Shown piece by piece: positions 1-11,379 of a stretch of 64,000 nt of DNA. Both the position numbers and the translations under genes were made by a program. The notes beneath the pieces were generated by a model. The model did no database searches and was not told the DNA's origin. It saw only the letters and a program-made list of their open reading frames with translations. Numbering within the stretch: position 1 is the first letter of the stretch; every line of letters begins with the position of its first letter. The DNA is from Rotaria sp. Silwood1 (taxonomy: Eukaryota; Rotifera; Eurotatoria; Philodinida; Philodinidae): positions 409,017 to 473,016 of the forward strand of contig CAJNOP010000017.1 in the NCBI GenBank assembly GCA_905250075.1, written 5' to 3'.

Positions 1-297
1 TAATTAAGTAATATAGTTTTAATTCTTTTTATTTGACAAGTCAATACAAATTTGTCATTTGCAAATATAATAATAAATGAGAATAATGATGGACAAAAAT
101 AAATAATAATATAATAATTTTTTTCCTTTTTTTAAATATTTTTATTATTTGTAAGAAAATACAATAATAACAAGGAAAAAAAATTATATTATTATTTATT
201 TTCGTTCATCATTATTCTCATTTATTATAATATATTCAAATGACAAATTCGTATTGACTTGTCAAATAAAAAGAATTAAAACTATATTACTTAATTA
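1..297. mobile_element. Long-hairpin (foldback) MITE-like element, left edge may lie outside the window
   Basis: Bases 1 to about 130 and 297 back to about 165 are reverse complements with roughly 90% or more identity, separated by a short AT-rich spacer of about 35 bp. The arms start with taattaagtaatatagtttt at base 1 and end with its complement at 297. There is no open reading frame. This is the structure of a non-autonomous foldback/MITE element. The window begins exactly at the arm, so the true outer end cannot be seen. No target duplication can be checked. Confidence 0.75.
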
Positions 298-298
298 T

Positions 299-377
299 AA
301 AAAGTGTTCACAATTTGAAAACGCAATAAAAATAAGATCAACGTTATTTTTGTGTTCCAAATTGCGAACACTTTTTT
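299..377. repeat. Compact 79-bp hairpin (short inverted repeat)
   Basis: The left arm (about 299-335) reads aaaaagtgttcacaatttg and onward. The right arm (about 341-377) is its imperfect reverse complement, ending gcgaacacttttttt. The loop is only about 8 bases. It directly abuts the larger foldback element at 1-297. It could be the terminal part of the same mobile element, with the partner end lying left of the window, or an independent tiny MITE. Confidence 0.6.
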
Positions 378-557
378 TCTTCATTGGCTTAATTTTTGTT
401 CGTAATTTGGAAGCTACGCATTTTTAATTGTTATTGTTCTTTCTCTCTTGTCATCAACACAGATACAATTGCTATTGATTAGACAAGCCAAAACATATTG
501 AAAATATTTTAAATAAATCAAAAACAAATTTCCCTCGAGTGGCCTCTATGGATGTGA

Positions 558-962
558 CCGATATTCTCTTATATCTTTTTGATGGAAGCCATAGTTTCAA
601 CTTGGTCCTCCACGTACTCGAATTTGAATGTTGAATCACAGCACAAGTAGGTAGCCGGCTTCAGAATGACGTCGATTCTCTATATACTTCTTCATGTTGT
701 GAATCAATACCTTCAACTGCCACATTAATGGTACTATTATTCTTATTTTCGTTCGTATTTTCGCTTGCTATTCAACTTTCATCGCCAGCTTAATGGACCA
801 AACAAAATCACCGGGCATGTTTGTGATGCTTTTTAAATTTCTGATGAAATTGTCATCAGGATTTGTTGGTTGATCGAGTACTAATGAAAAACTTAAAACG
901 AGCACCAACTGTTGTTGAACATAAAGTTTCACATTCAAAGTGTGACTAGATGGGCCACACAA
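558..962 (-). pseudogene. Decayed coding relic, unidentified
   Basis: Read on the minus strand, 962-768 gives about 64 open codons (CGPSSHTLNVKLYVQQQ and so on, ending SIKLAMKVE). After that, coding-looking sequence continues in other frames, for example DSTFKFEYVEDQVETMAS at about 650-580. The shifting frames and stops indicate an old broken gene rather than a working one. I do not recognise the family. There is no start context and no confident intron boundary. Confidence 0.25.
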
Positions 963-1487
963 TACTATTTAGCACATGAACAAAAATAACATAGAGTAAA
1001 ATATTATTTTTGAGATCCTATATTATTTTCCTTTCATTAAGAATAATAGAACGTTTGAAATAATGTTCATTACTTATTGTAATTTAAAAATAGATACTAC
1101 TGCGGAATGGAAACACCCCCATCGTCACATTATGCTGATCATCTATTGCGCCAATAGATTTTTTTTTCTTGTTTTGTATGCATAGAATAATGTGGCTATT
1201 CCTATTCTGCAGTAGCACCCAAATTTTTAGTAGGCTTCTCGTATTTTTAATTTTTATTCCAACTTATTCTAAGCAACATGCTATTGGTTGTAATGCAACT
1301 CATATATGATAAAGGCAGTAAAATTTGATGGTGATCACACGAATGAATTAAATATGTATGAATAAAAATAAAAAAAATTAGACTGAAAGCAAAATAAGCG
1401 TATCAATTATTCATCATCTTCTGATATAAGTAAACTATTATCGTATACTTTATTGTAATCATAAACAGTAATGAGAACTACAAGACA

Positions 1488-1517
1488 ATAGATATCTATA
1501 TATATATATATATATAA
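1488..1517. repeat. TA dinucleotide microsatellite
   Basis: An uninterrupted run of about 11 TA units sits at about 1496-1517 inside AT-rich sequence. It is a simple repeat and nothing else is seen in it. Confidence 0.7.
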
Positions 1518-1569
1518 GCTGATCATTCAATAGTATTTGAATTTAAACATCTATTCATAAAATATATTG

Positions 1570-3030
1570 GTGCCACTTGCCAACCCTTGCTCGAAAAAAT
1601 CGATTCCTATACCTCCTATATTTCTTATACCTCCCTATACCTCCTATACTTCCCTATACCTCCTTATATCTCCTATACCTTGATAAATAGGCAGCTAAAG
1701 AGATGTCCAGAAATTCGAATAAGGCATCTAATCTACCTGACAAGATGTTACTTTCTATATTCAAAACATTTAGGACTTTCGGTGTATTCAATTTACTTGT
1801 TGATATACATCAATGATTTGATCGATAAATACTTGATCCTATCTACATTTATCATCTAAATTTTAGAAACAACTCTTTGTTATATTCTAACTCTACGATT
1901 CTTGATCGAATTTCTGAAAAAAATTTTATTGCATATTCATCATAAAATGAACAAAATTACGATTAAACCACTTTTTATTGCACTTATACTTTATGCTGTC
2001 AACTATCCTCAATTTCAGTCTTTATCAATTATGTCTTTCACTTCTTGGTGGACATCTCCCATGTTTATCAACATTGATTGGCGATATATTTAAAACTTTT
2101 GGTTCATCATTAAATATAAATAATACAGTCAGTACAAATTCGATTATTATTCATTGAGAAAATTTAACTATGAAATATATACGTATTCATATGCTTTACA
2201 GAGAAAACTTTCGACATTGAAATAATTTTCGTTGATTTGAGCATGTTATACAAGGTTTTATGGCAATGGAGTGATTCCATTATTATCTCGAATGTCAAAT
2301 CTGAATAAACTAACATTATTGCTTTAGATATAGATAATTGAGTTGACGTATATGGATGGTATTCAAGTATATGATCAGATCCTCATTTATCTGCCACAAC
2401 TAAACAAATTTAGTTTTAGTAAAAATACTGTTGTTTCCACCAAATCGATCAGTCATTGCACAATGATATTCAACATAGTTTCATAAAAAGAAGATATCAA
2501 CAAGTTGATTCATGCACACATGATTAAATTGGGAACAATACCAGCAGATATGATGTTTATTCACTTCCATATGAATTCGATAGTTTTATTCCTTTGATCA
2601 ATTATTTTCACGATAGTACTTTTAATAATCTTTGATCCTTGACAATGACTGATGAACATCTATTTAAAACATAATTTCCTTCAAAAAACCTTCCAAGATT
2701 TTCCTTTTCTTTAAGGGTTATTCCATGCTTAATTTTAAAGCCGAAAAAAAAATAAGCAACACTTATCTACAGTCATTGCATTTGATGCCCAGTCAAACTC
2801 AATCATCACCCGTCTCATGTTGATTATGTTGAGCAATTTCTTCTGGGAAACAAACACTTGTTTACGTTTGAAAAGCTTCGTTATTAAACATGAATCACTA
2901 GTATTGATAACAAATAGCTTTACCAGTGATATAGCACACAGCAATTGTAGTCGATTGTAAAGAACTATTTTTGATCAACCATTCGTTCGTTCAGAATTTT
3001 TTCATTGATATTTTTTTGTATTGTAAATAT
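1570..3030 (+). pseudogene. Relic of the bdelloid F-box/LRR-like protein family
   Basis: Reading the plus strand across changing frames recovers, in order, a series of phrases that I recognise from the large F-box-bearing family of bdelloid rotifers. They are: LLIYINDLIDKYLI (1795-1840); VIPLLSRMSNLNKLTLLL (about 2270-2330); YMDGIQVYDQILIYLPQLNKF (2350-2412); DVYSLPYEFDSFIPLINYF (about 2550-2610); LFKHNF.QKTFQDFPFL (about 2660-2715); HVDYVEQFLLGN (2817-2850); and QPFVRSEFFH (about 2978-3007). Collinearity over 1.4 kb argues for one ancestral gene. Several stops and frame changes interrupt it, so it cannot encode the full protein. Family recognition is from memory and unsearched; the host role of the family is not known to me. 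Confidence 0.55.
1604..1682. repeat. Short tandem array of a CTATACCTCC-like unit
   Basis: Eight or so slightly diverged copies of a 9-11 bp unit (cctatacctc) run head to tail. The array lies at the 5' edge of the F-box-like relic and could be part of its decay, or an independent minisatellite. Copy length varies through single-base slips. Confidence 0.7.
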
Positions 3031-3694
3031 TCGTTTACTTCAAAATCGTTTCAAGTTAAATAAAACCCTTAAAGAAAGTTAAATATATGGTCATCATGAC
3101 AATGTATCAATCACCGCGAAAATCAATCACCTTTTTTTAATCGTCTGCGAATGAATCAATGGATACGGATCAAATATCAGGAACTTGATAAAATTTTTGA
3201 TTCTTTTCTATCAATAAATTTATTGTTCTCATTCAGTGTATCATCGAGAACAATATATCCTAGTTGCTTATACTTCAAACTCATAATTTTTATATTTTTC
3301 AAATTTCGCATAATGAGAAGTCGAGTGCAACAATAAATATATTCGTCTTTAGTAACTTATTACAATTTCAAAAACAATCATAAACATTCGGATTTGTAAT
3401 TCTGATGTATTAAATGACATGACTTTTGAAAAAAACAGCCTTCTATCATGTTTTTAAAGGAAGTACAAACAAAAGAAAAAAAACTCTCAAAAACTTTTGT
3501 CGTGTCCTCAAGACTTGTTTCGACAAAGGAAAATGATAATCAACTAAATTTGCATAAATATCCTAAGCAATATTGTATCTGTAAAGAACATATTATAAAA
3601 TAGATAGTTGTCTGTGCCATTCTGTTTAACTTGAGATCTTCTAAAAAACCTATTTAGAAAAACAAAAGAATAACAGCAACAATTTATCAGCACT
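3031..3694. other. Intergenic, no gene seen
   Basis: AT-rich sequence between the F-box-like relic and the 3' end of COX15. Only short chance reading frames are present. Part of it should be the COX15 3' UTR, but no transcript end can be fixed. Confidence 0.5.
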
Positions 3695-4986
3695 TCACAC
3701 TTTTGGAACACGTCTTAAATTAAAGGCTAACCAAAGAGCAAATGAAAGCATAGCAAGTGAACCAGTTTGATGTGCTGCTGCCATTGAAATAGGCACATGA
3801 TATAAGAGTGTTCCTATGCCTAACGATGTTTGTACAATAACCATTGCTGCAAGTAAATTTCTAGCCATTGCTGCTCGTCGACCAAATTTAACTGAAAGTG
3901 AAGTTAATGAAAAAGCTAATACAGCTGCTGTTGTTGTTAAGCCAAGAACACGATGGTTAAATTGAACAGCAACAGGATTTTCAAAAAGATTTCTATACCA
4001 TGGTGTTAATGTTGAATATTCTGGTGGTATCCAATAATCACCCATTTTCGGAAACGTTGGATAACAAAGACCAGCATCTAAACCAGCAACAAATGCACCC
4101 GATATGACAGTTATCAAAGTAAGAGTTAATAAGCCATGCACACCCATTGCCCAACCACGTGGAACACGTGTTGAAGCATAAATATCAGGTTTAGTTAAAT
4201 ATCTTCAATTAAACATAAATAAAATCTTATATAGATTATTTATTAATCTTACTTAAAAGAATTCCATAAAAGACCTGAATAAAGAATAAATGCTGTACCA
4301 AGATGGGCAGCTAGTCTGTATGGTGAAACACTTGCACGTCCATCAATTAATGTTTCTTTATGTAAACCTGATTTAACCATATACCAACCTAATGCACCTT
4401 GTGCTGCAATCAATCCACCAAATATTAAAACACGTATTTTCATTGCTTTATCAAATAATCCACGTCTCCAAAAAATAAATGCTGGTAATGTAAATATAAG
4501 TCCTGTTGCACGACCCCACATACGATGTGCAAATTCCATATAATAAATTTTTTTAAATTCACCTAATGTCATATCACGATTCATTTGTTCATATTCAGGA
4601 AAACGTTTATAACGTTCAAATTCTTCTTGCCATGCTTCAGTTGTACGTGGTGGATTCATATCATTAAACCAATGCCAATTTGTCATTGATAAACCACTTT
4701 CAGTTAAACGCGTTACACCACCAATCACAACAGCACCTGCTGTCATACCTGCTGACCAAGCAAGCCATAGACCTATGCGTTGTTTTGCACCATCTGATAA
4801 TGATGCTAAAAGAAGAATAGGTTCACATTTTATCAGAAACAAAAAAAAAACAAACATCTTACGCAGTGGTTTTGTAATTGGAGCTGTTGTAGTCGACGAT
4901 CGTTTAAAAGCTAGTTGAACATTTTTTAAAAGTCCAAATGATTGACGATGATTAGCAGCAAAACGAAACAATAATCTAGATGACAT
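3695..4986 (-). CDS. COX15: Heme A synthase (cytochrome c oxidase assembly protein COX15)
   Basis: Converts heme O to heme A in the mitochondrial inner membrane, for insertion into cytochrome c oxidase. Three exons join in frame: 4986-4863, 4805-4253 and 4202-3695. The introns are 57 bp (4806-4862) and 50 bp (4203-4252), both GT-AG. The product is 394 aa, normal for eukaryotic COX15. The basic, Ser/Thr/Arg-rich N-terminus looks like a mitochondrial presequence. The four family histidines are visible in EFAHRMWGR, RLAAHLGTAF, FNHRVLGL and AAHQTGSL. GGVTRLTESGLSM near the first membrane segment is also typical. About eight membrane segments are expected. The first intron is a multiple of three without a stop, so retained-intron RNA would still read through with 19 extra residues. 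No key residue appears to be missing. Confidence 0.95.
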
Positions 4987-7180
4987 CTTTCTAAATTTTA
5001 ATTAAAAAATAATATTATGATTTTTAATCAAGATCTTTTAATTTATTTCAAAAAAATTTAACAATGCAAAATATTGCACAATGCATGTTTTATTTCAAAC
5101 TAATTTTTTTAAAAATTATTGTTTAACTTGTTTTTCAACATTTCAAAGCAATAGATCAGATTTAATCCAACAATTAACATGATAAGTAGCTTTCTCATAA
5201 AGATATCCTTAATTCAACACATTGTAATTGAGTCATACTAAGAAATTCTCATCCTTCTTATAGGTCCTAAAATAAATCGAAAACAGAATACAAAAATTAA
5301 AATATTGTAAGTATTTACCTTTGTTAATGATTTCATCAGGGATTCAAAAGATAATGTTAAAATGTGAAATTGAAAAATTGACTTAAAACTATGTTTGAAG
5401 AAAACAAAATTGAAAATTTTCAATCTTAGATGAAATGTTAACAATAAAAACCTAGTTTAAATGATTTTTGATTAAACATTTAGCCGAAACAATAAGGCTG
5501 AAAATTTTTTAATACTCTTACAATAGATAGATAAAGATATCTTTATTAAAAATTCAATAAATTTTAATTTTCTTATTTTTCATGTGAATGAAAAGTATTT
5601 TATTGTGAAGCGTTCATCTGAGAATAACCACAGAAAACTAAACTGTTTCTAATGAGAAAATTCTTCATAACAACTTATTTCTTTCATGTATCCAAAATGT
5701 AAAGCTGAAAAAGATATTATCTTTAACAACCATCGTGCACTAACAAGTAACAAAATATCATTTTTAGTAGTAAATATTTATAGAATTACTATCTAATTCT
5801 TTCTACTGTAGCATCTACATGAGAAACCGATTAGATTGAAATGCTTCGTTCGAAACTAAAATAGAAAAAATTGTTTATATTTGATAAAATTATGAATACT
5901 GATGGAAAGTTTATTTCTAATGAATATGCTTCTAAAGTCCAAATGAATATGCTACAAATGGTAAATATCGGATAAATGATTGCTTACGACATCTTTACAA
6001 TGAATTCGATAGGAATCGTTCATCTGAAAGTCGACAAAGTCAGTCAGTCATCAGTTAACCACACACGGGGGAAAGATTCGAATTTAAAAGTACAGAAAGC
6101 TGAATTTACCATTGTAAGAAAGAACGATTGATATTGTTTGAAATGGAAGCGTTTGTATTCCTGAACAGTATGGAATACTCTGAATTCGCGAAATCTATCT
6201 TAAAGTGGCCAACTAGAAATTTAATACAAAAAACGATAGTGAAATGTATCTTTAAATGATTATCGATCATTAGAAAAAAATTCTTCAATTACATATTAAT
6301 TGATCAGATACGAAGAACACATTCAACATATGATTTTCATACAAATATTAGACGTCAACTTACCATGATAATTCGTTCGACACTAAACTTTATTTTTGAT
6401 GAAGCCATGTAACGAACAATGTTTTTAGTTTGTCATTCGATGCATTTATCCTCAGGAGGAAATGACCTGATATTCTGAAAGCTTGTCAAAAACTGAACAA
6501 CCTTTATTTTTTAAATTTCGTGTGCATGCTACTTCGTTTCGTAATGAAAAACTAAACTCACAACTCTGCTAAAAAAGCAACTGAGTTTTTTTAAAGCTTG
6601 TAGCAACCGGTATGTTTTGAGTAAGTCAGTTCTAGTTAAAGGTAAATCTATGAAAGTATTGTTGATAGCAGATTTTAATGGTTTCTATCTCTAATAAAAG
6701 CTTCCAAGAATCTAGTTTTGTCATTGACGAGAAATAGATGTTATGGTGTAAAAAGAAATTAAAGTCCGTAACGCTTGGTTACGTGGAACTCGAGAAAAAA
6801 TCTTTTTTCTTTCGATTTATTCGAATAAAAGTTTAGAATAATAACCCAAAATATTTCGTCTTGTGTATTAGTTATTCTTTGAATTGGGTTTTCATAAGTC
6901 GATTTCTAGTGAGACATTTTTAATTGAGTCATTTGAATTTTGGTAGCATCATGCAATTCAAAACACTCTCGTAAATCTTAACGCTTTTGAGGCGATGTGA
7001 CCCATCGCTGGGTAACACTATATTTGAAGAGGAAATTGTATAGAAAAACACCTTTTGCCTTTTTCTTAGGCAGAGGGTCAGATCTAATGTGTCATCTGCT
7101 CTGCCTTCGGTAATTTTTGAGGCCTTTATTCCATAGCATGATGCTTCTCATTAAAACAATCAAAACAAAAAAAATTTGTT
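4987..7180. other. Intergenic, no gene seen
   Basis: About 2.2 kb of AT-rich DNA upstream of COX15. Only short unconvincing frames are present. A small hairpin with GGCAGAG/CTCTGCC arms is visible at about 7070-7110. No RNA gene or intact repeat was recognised. Confidence 0.5.
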
Positions 7181-7189
7181 ACAATAGAA

Positions 7190-7400
7190 CAGAAGGTTTT
7201 TATTTTCTTTGCTTCCGCCGTACTCGCTTTTCTTTATTATTCTTTCCTGCTTTTCTTATAGCAGCCAGCACAGCGTTTTCGGACATTGCGTGCAGGTCCT
7301 TCAGTTCTTCGAGCTTGTGATCAGCAAGTTTACGCTTCAAATTACTTGTTCATTATTGCTTCGGATCAGGTTTCAGCTTCTCGAATGGTGTACCAAGGAC
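7190..7400 (-). pseudogene. Truncated gene fragment ending in a basic lysine/arginine tail
   Basis: On the minus strand, about 7335-7197 reads KRKLADHKLEELKDLHAMSE..., continues through AVLAAIRKAGKNNKEKR and ends RRKQRK followed by a stop. Codon use is richer in G/C than the surroundings. Upstream, in the same frame but beyond two stops, is PFEKLKPDPKQ (about 7389-7357). The charged, helix-forming composition looks protein-coding, but there is no start and the 5' side runs straight into the telomere-like hairpin at 7411-7496. It is probably a gene fragment captured next to that repeat. The family is not recognised. Confidence 0.35.
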
Positions 7401-7410
7401 TAAAGATCGT

Positions 7411-7496
7411 AGGGTGTGGGCGTGGGTGTGGATGCGGGTGGGTGTGAGGGAAGAACACACCCATACCCATACCCACACCCATCACCCACACCCTAA
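7411..7496. repeat. Telomere-like G-rich/C-rich hairpin (head-to-head TGTGGG-type repeats)
   Basis: The first half (7411-7450) is a run of degenerate GTGTGGG units: agggtgtgggcgtgggtgtg and onward. The second half (7455-7494) is the complementary CCCACAC type, ending cccacaccct. The terminal 10 bases are perfect inverted copies. Bdelloid telomeres are reported to carry TGTGGG repeats, so this looks like an interstitial, head-to-head telomeric patch. The G-rich half could also form a quadruplex. Confidence 0.6.
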
Positions 7497-7850
7497 CAAA
7501 AGTTATATTATCATAATAATTTTGTTATTTGTTTGTTTACATAGCTAAATAAAGTACTAGCCGAAGTTTTCATTGCTTATAGAATTTTTTTGATGATTTA
7601 CTGAGAAAAAATATCCTTTTTACTTAGCGTTTAATTAAAAAAAACAAATGGCCATTTGAGTAAGTCTTCATAAACAATTCATTCAGAAACGAATTTCACT
7701 GCGTGCCAGATACTTTGATCAACTACACAATTGAAATATTTTTCAGATATTTTTCTCTTATGATATTTAATAGATTTTGAATCTGATATGAAACACTTGA
7801 ATTCAACAATTATCAGTATTTATTTTCAAGAAAAAAAAAAGAGCATTGAA

Positions 7851-9449
7851 TTATTTTTGTTTAGTATCCAAAATCGTTTTCAAGGCTGAATCTGAATGAC
7901 TACAAGAACTTTTCAACGTTTGAATCCATGCAAAAACTAAATTAATACCTTGATAAATAAAACCAAAAAAAGGAAGAAAAATTAATCCAAATACAAAAAG
8001 AAAATATTTTTTCCAATCATATAATTCACCTCTTGTATCTTCATCATTGACATTTAAAATAAACAGTGTAGAGAGAACTGTTAAGAAAATTTCTATAATT
8101 ATAAAGTATGGTTGAATATAATTTAATAAATAATAAATAAGCGTATTGTAATAATAATTATGAAACAGACAGAAATAAACTATCCAAAAGATATTATTAA
8201 AAATAGGTGCAATAAAAAAATAAAATAAATTTTCATAATTATTAATAATTTGAATGAAAATTTTCCATGAATTTATTTGAAAATTTTCATAACGTTTTAT
8301 ACTAAATAAATTTAATAGGAATTGATGAAATAAATAATATAAATCGTAAAGAAAAAAATTCCAACGTAAGGATTGGTTCCACAACAGAATAAAACTTTGA
8401 TATATTGAACTAATACTTGTCGGTGTTTGATTATCACATGGTAAAAATGTAGACTTAACGATTAAAAATTTTTCCTCTAATATTGCTAATTTGTTACACA
8501 TATGTACGTCTTCATGTACTAAATCACTGTCCCAATAATCAATTTTTTTTAATAATTTTAATGGTATATGATATTCACTTGTAAAACAACGAATAGAACC
8601 TAAACAACGAAAATGTCCATGTGTAGCTATCAATCGAAGAATAGACATCCAATTTGTTAGTATGTGATTTGAGTAAAAATTTTTTAAATTAGTTATATTT
8701 GGTGTGTAAATAATATGATTAAAATATTTTAAATTATTTTTCATAGATAAATAATTCAAATATAAAAAATAATCTTTACACCATATTGAATCACAATCAC
8801 ATGCAGTAATCATAACATAATTATAGAAGTCTTTTAAGTTATTTTCATAATATTTTACTAATATTTGAATACAATAATTACAATTCGATGCTTTACCTGC
8901 TACTTCATTTTTTAAACCATCAGGATGAACTGTTTTTATTATTTTAAGAAACTTATTTTCATACTTATGAATTATATTATTATATTTTATATCACTATGT
9001 ATTTCACGTTCTTCTAATGCTAAACCTATTATCATTGATACATTTTGTTCTGCTAATGATTTTAAAGTACTATCAATAATTAATGGCTCTTCTTTAAATA
9101 TTGGTATAATAACCATATGTAATATATCTTCAATTTCATTATTATTATCATTTGACTTATGAGTTCGATTTTTTATGTATGTGTTTTTCATATTAATCCA
9201 TTTAATACTATTAAAAAACTTATTAATGATTCGTTTCTGCTTAACAAATGTAACAAAACAAGTTCCATACATTAATAAAACCGAAATTATTATATATATA
9301 GATACTATTATATTATAAATAATTGTAATTTGTGGAAAGTACCATATACTAATGAAAGATATTAGAACAGGGAACCATATAAAAATACTACAGAATATTT
9401 TGATTGATAATGGGACTTTGTGTGAATAAAAATTATTATAATTTTCCAT
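7851..9449 (-). CDS. Membrane-embedded family 2-like glycosyltransferase, intronless
   Basis: A single uninterrupted frame of 532 aa. Two hydrophobic N-terminal segments (about residues 13-70) precede a GT-A catalytic domain. Motifs of processive GT2 enzymes are visible: IPIFKEEP (115-122) at the nucleotide-binding start, the acidic CDCDS (217-221) in the DxD position, HED (312-314) as the candidate catalytic-base motif, and QSLRW (359-363) matching QxxRW. Four or five membrane segments follow (about 385-510), a layout like cellulose, chitin or hyaluronan synthases. The sugar product cannot be told. It has no introns over 1.6 kb, whereas every other well-supported gene here is split by short introns. 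In a bdelloid this raises the possibility of horizontal acquisition or retroposition; base composition, though, matches the neighbours. The start is the first ATG of the frame, directly before the first membrane segment. Confidence 0.85.
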   Translation of the reverse strand: MENYNNFYSHKVPLSIKIFCSIFIWFPVLISFISIWYFPQITIIYNIIVSIYIIISVLLMYGTCFVTFVKQKRIINKFFNSIKWINMKNTYIKNRTHKSNDNNNEIEDILHMVIIPIFKEEPLIIDSTLKSLAEQNVSMIIGLALEEREIHSDIKYNNIIHKYENKFLKIIKTVHPDGLKNEVAGKASNCNYCIQILVKYYENNLKDFYNYVMITACDCDSIWCKDYFLYLNYLSMKNNLKYFNHIIYTPNITNLKNFYSNHILTNWMSILRLIATHGHFRCLGSIRCFTSEYHIPLKLLKKIDYWDSDLVHEDVHMCNKLAILEEKFLIVKSTFLPCDNQTPTSISSIYQSFILLWNQSLRWNFFLYDLYYLFHQFLLNLFSIKRYENFQINSWKIFIQIINNYENLFYFFIAPIFNNIFWIVYFCLFHNYYYNTLIYYLLNYIQPYFIIIEIFLTVLSTLFILNVNDEDTRGELYDWKKYFLFVFGLIFLPFFGFIYQGINLVFAWIQTLKSSCSHSDSALKTILDTKQK

Positions 9450-11379
9450 TACTTTTATATTTGCTTTGATTTATAGATGTCTTAATCTAAAAAAAAATAA
9501 CGATAAATATCCTTGATTTTTTGAAGCAATCAAGTATAAGTAGAACATTACTTTCATAAGAACAAGTATACAGGTTCAAAGAGTTTTTAATTGATTAGCA
9601 CTATTGTTCACGATGAAAGTTATGAATAATATATAGCTGATTACGAAAATATAAATTCTAATAACAAATCAATCAATTAATAAATAAAATACTTAGTGAA
9701 AATAATAAATATGCAATCCATCGGTTGACTCAAACTAAATTAAAGACTGTCGAGCTCTCAATTAGTGATAATCAATGAAAACTTCGGTTTGAGTGAATCA
9801 ATGTACTTTACTAACACTTCAAAAGACTTGTTTGTTTGTACACAATTCGTTTTCTTTTGAGAGAGTGGAATCATAGAGAGCTAAAGCCAGAGATATAGTT
9901 GATGAGGTAAAAAGGACGAAATATTTAGAAAATAAAGCTTGTTATTGGATGAATGAATTTCTAGAAATGAGACAACGAATTAGAATGATTATTTAATGTG
10001 ATAGGAGGTCTAGTCTGTAGTTTGATTATTAGTTGACAATAGAAGTATAAACTATGGCTGGTATTGATGCTGCTCAAATATCATTATCTATATAAAAGAC
10101 ATAAAAATGTAAACAATTGACAGTAACACAACATTATAGCGCATTACTCTTATTTTTTTTTCTAAATATATACGTAAATCACATGCTTAAAGAGAATAAT
10201 CAATTAATCAAAATTAATCACATGTCGTTTACTACCTACAAAGCGTAATGATCGATGATTCGATCTCAAGGCGATTTTTCACATTTCTGTCGTGTATGAA
10301 AAAAGCAAGTAGGTTAATACAAATAACGTTCATTCTAATTATTTCTTATTGTCAGTATTCTACATTTCTATGTAGTTAATATTCATATAAAGCAATGTCA
10401 ACGATGTGAGAATATCTGAATTGGAGAATTCACTTTGAAATATGTGTGAAGCTATACAATAAGTTTGAGTTGCATGCTTGATAATATCGTCCAATAATTA
10501 AACGAAATTGCTTTATCAAGGCTGTCATGCATCAGTTTGAAGACTAAGAAATATGTTAAAAATAAAAAAAAATAAAAACTGATGGATTAATATTTCTTAT
10601 ATCTGTTCATTCAGGAAAAGTTATTTAATAGCATTGCTCTTTTTAATGTTTTATTTTATTGCTTTTATTTTTTTTCAGTATCATCAACAGCGTATTTATG
10701 ATTCATTATTCATAATAAAAACCTATTAGCATATATATAGATATTTCGTATTTGTACCTAATAGTAAATACTTCATGCATTATGTAAAAGGTCTTTTTTA
10801 TTCATTCGCTCTTAATAATCATTTAGTAAGATTTACTGATGAATTTTTTTCTAAAAGTAGCGTTCATCATTCCCAGTTGCTTGATTTTCGACTGAATATT
10901 CAACTCTTTCTGCATAATATACTACTTTATAGGCCCAATTGATAGTAATATTAGATATGTACATAAATGTGAATGTGAATGTGGGTGTCGCTGTTAGTTT
11001 TAGTGTTGGGATGCGTGGCGTATGACGCTTCTCTTCACTTATGCAATCAATTACTTTCAAACTGATAATGGATGCTGCAAAAGTTCCTGGATAAATGTCG
11101 GCTCATTTTCCATTGACTCAAACATATGTAGAAAAACTCGAAAGTACTTGTACAGAGTCTATATTCAGAAAACTTCTATCATGTCATGTACTTCATTACG
11201 AAGTACGCCTTTAAAAAGCACTATAATAGGATCTGTAAAAACAGCTCAAACTAATGGGCACCACAAAAAAACTAATATCTAAGTATTGTTTCCTTATTCT
11301 TTTCAATTCAATCAATTGTATGTTGCCACTGTATTTTTGATTTTATACATAGTACGTCTCTACAAATTCAATAGAAAAA
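9450..11379. other. Intergenic, no gene supported
   Basis: About 1.9 kb upstream of the glycosyltransferase gene. Short opposing frames at 10851-11060 and 11022-11282 overlap each other and lack family features. A G/T-rich stretch at about 10965-11030 weakly recalls the telomere-like patch at 7.4 kb. Nothing else was recognised. Confidence 0.4.

Noticed and set aside
1780-1860. The phrase LLIYINDL, similar to the reverse-transcriptase motif of LINE elements
   Set aside because: No further reverse-transcriptase motifs follow, while downstream phrases match the F-box-like family over more than 1 kb; it was assigned to that relic.
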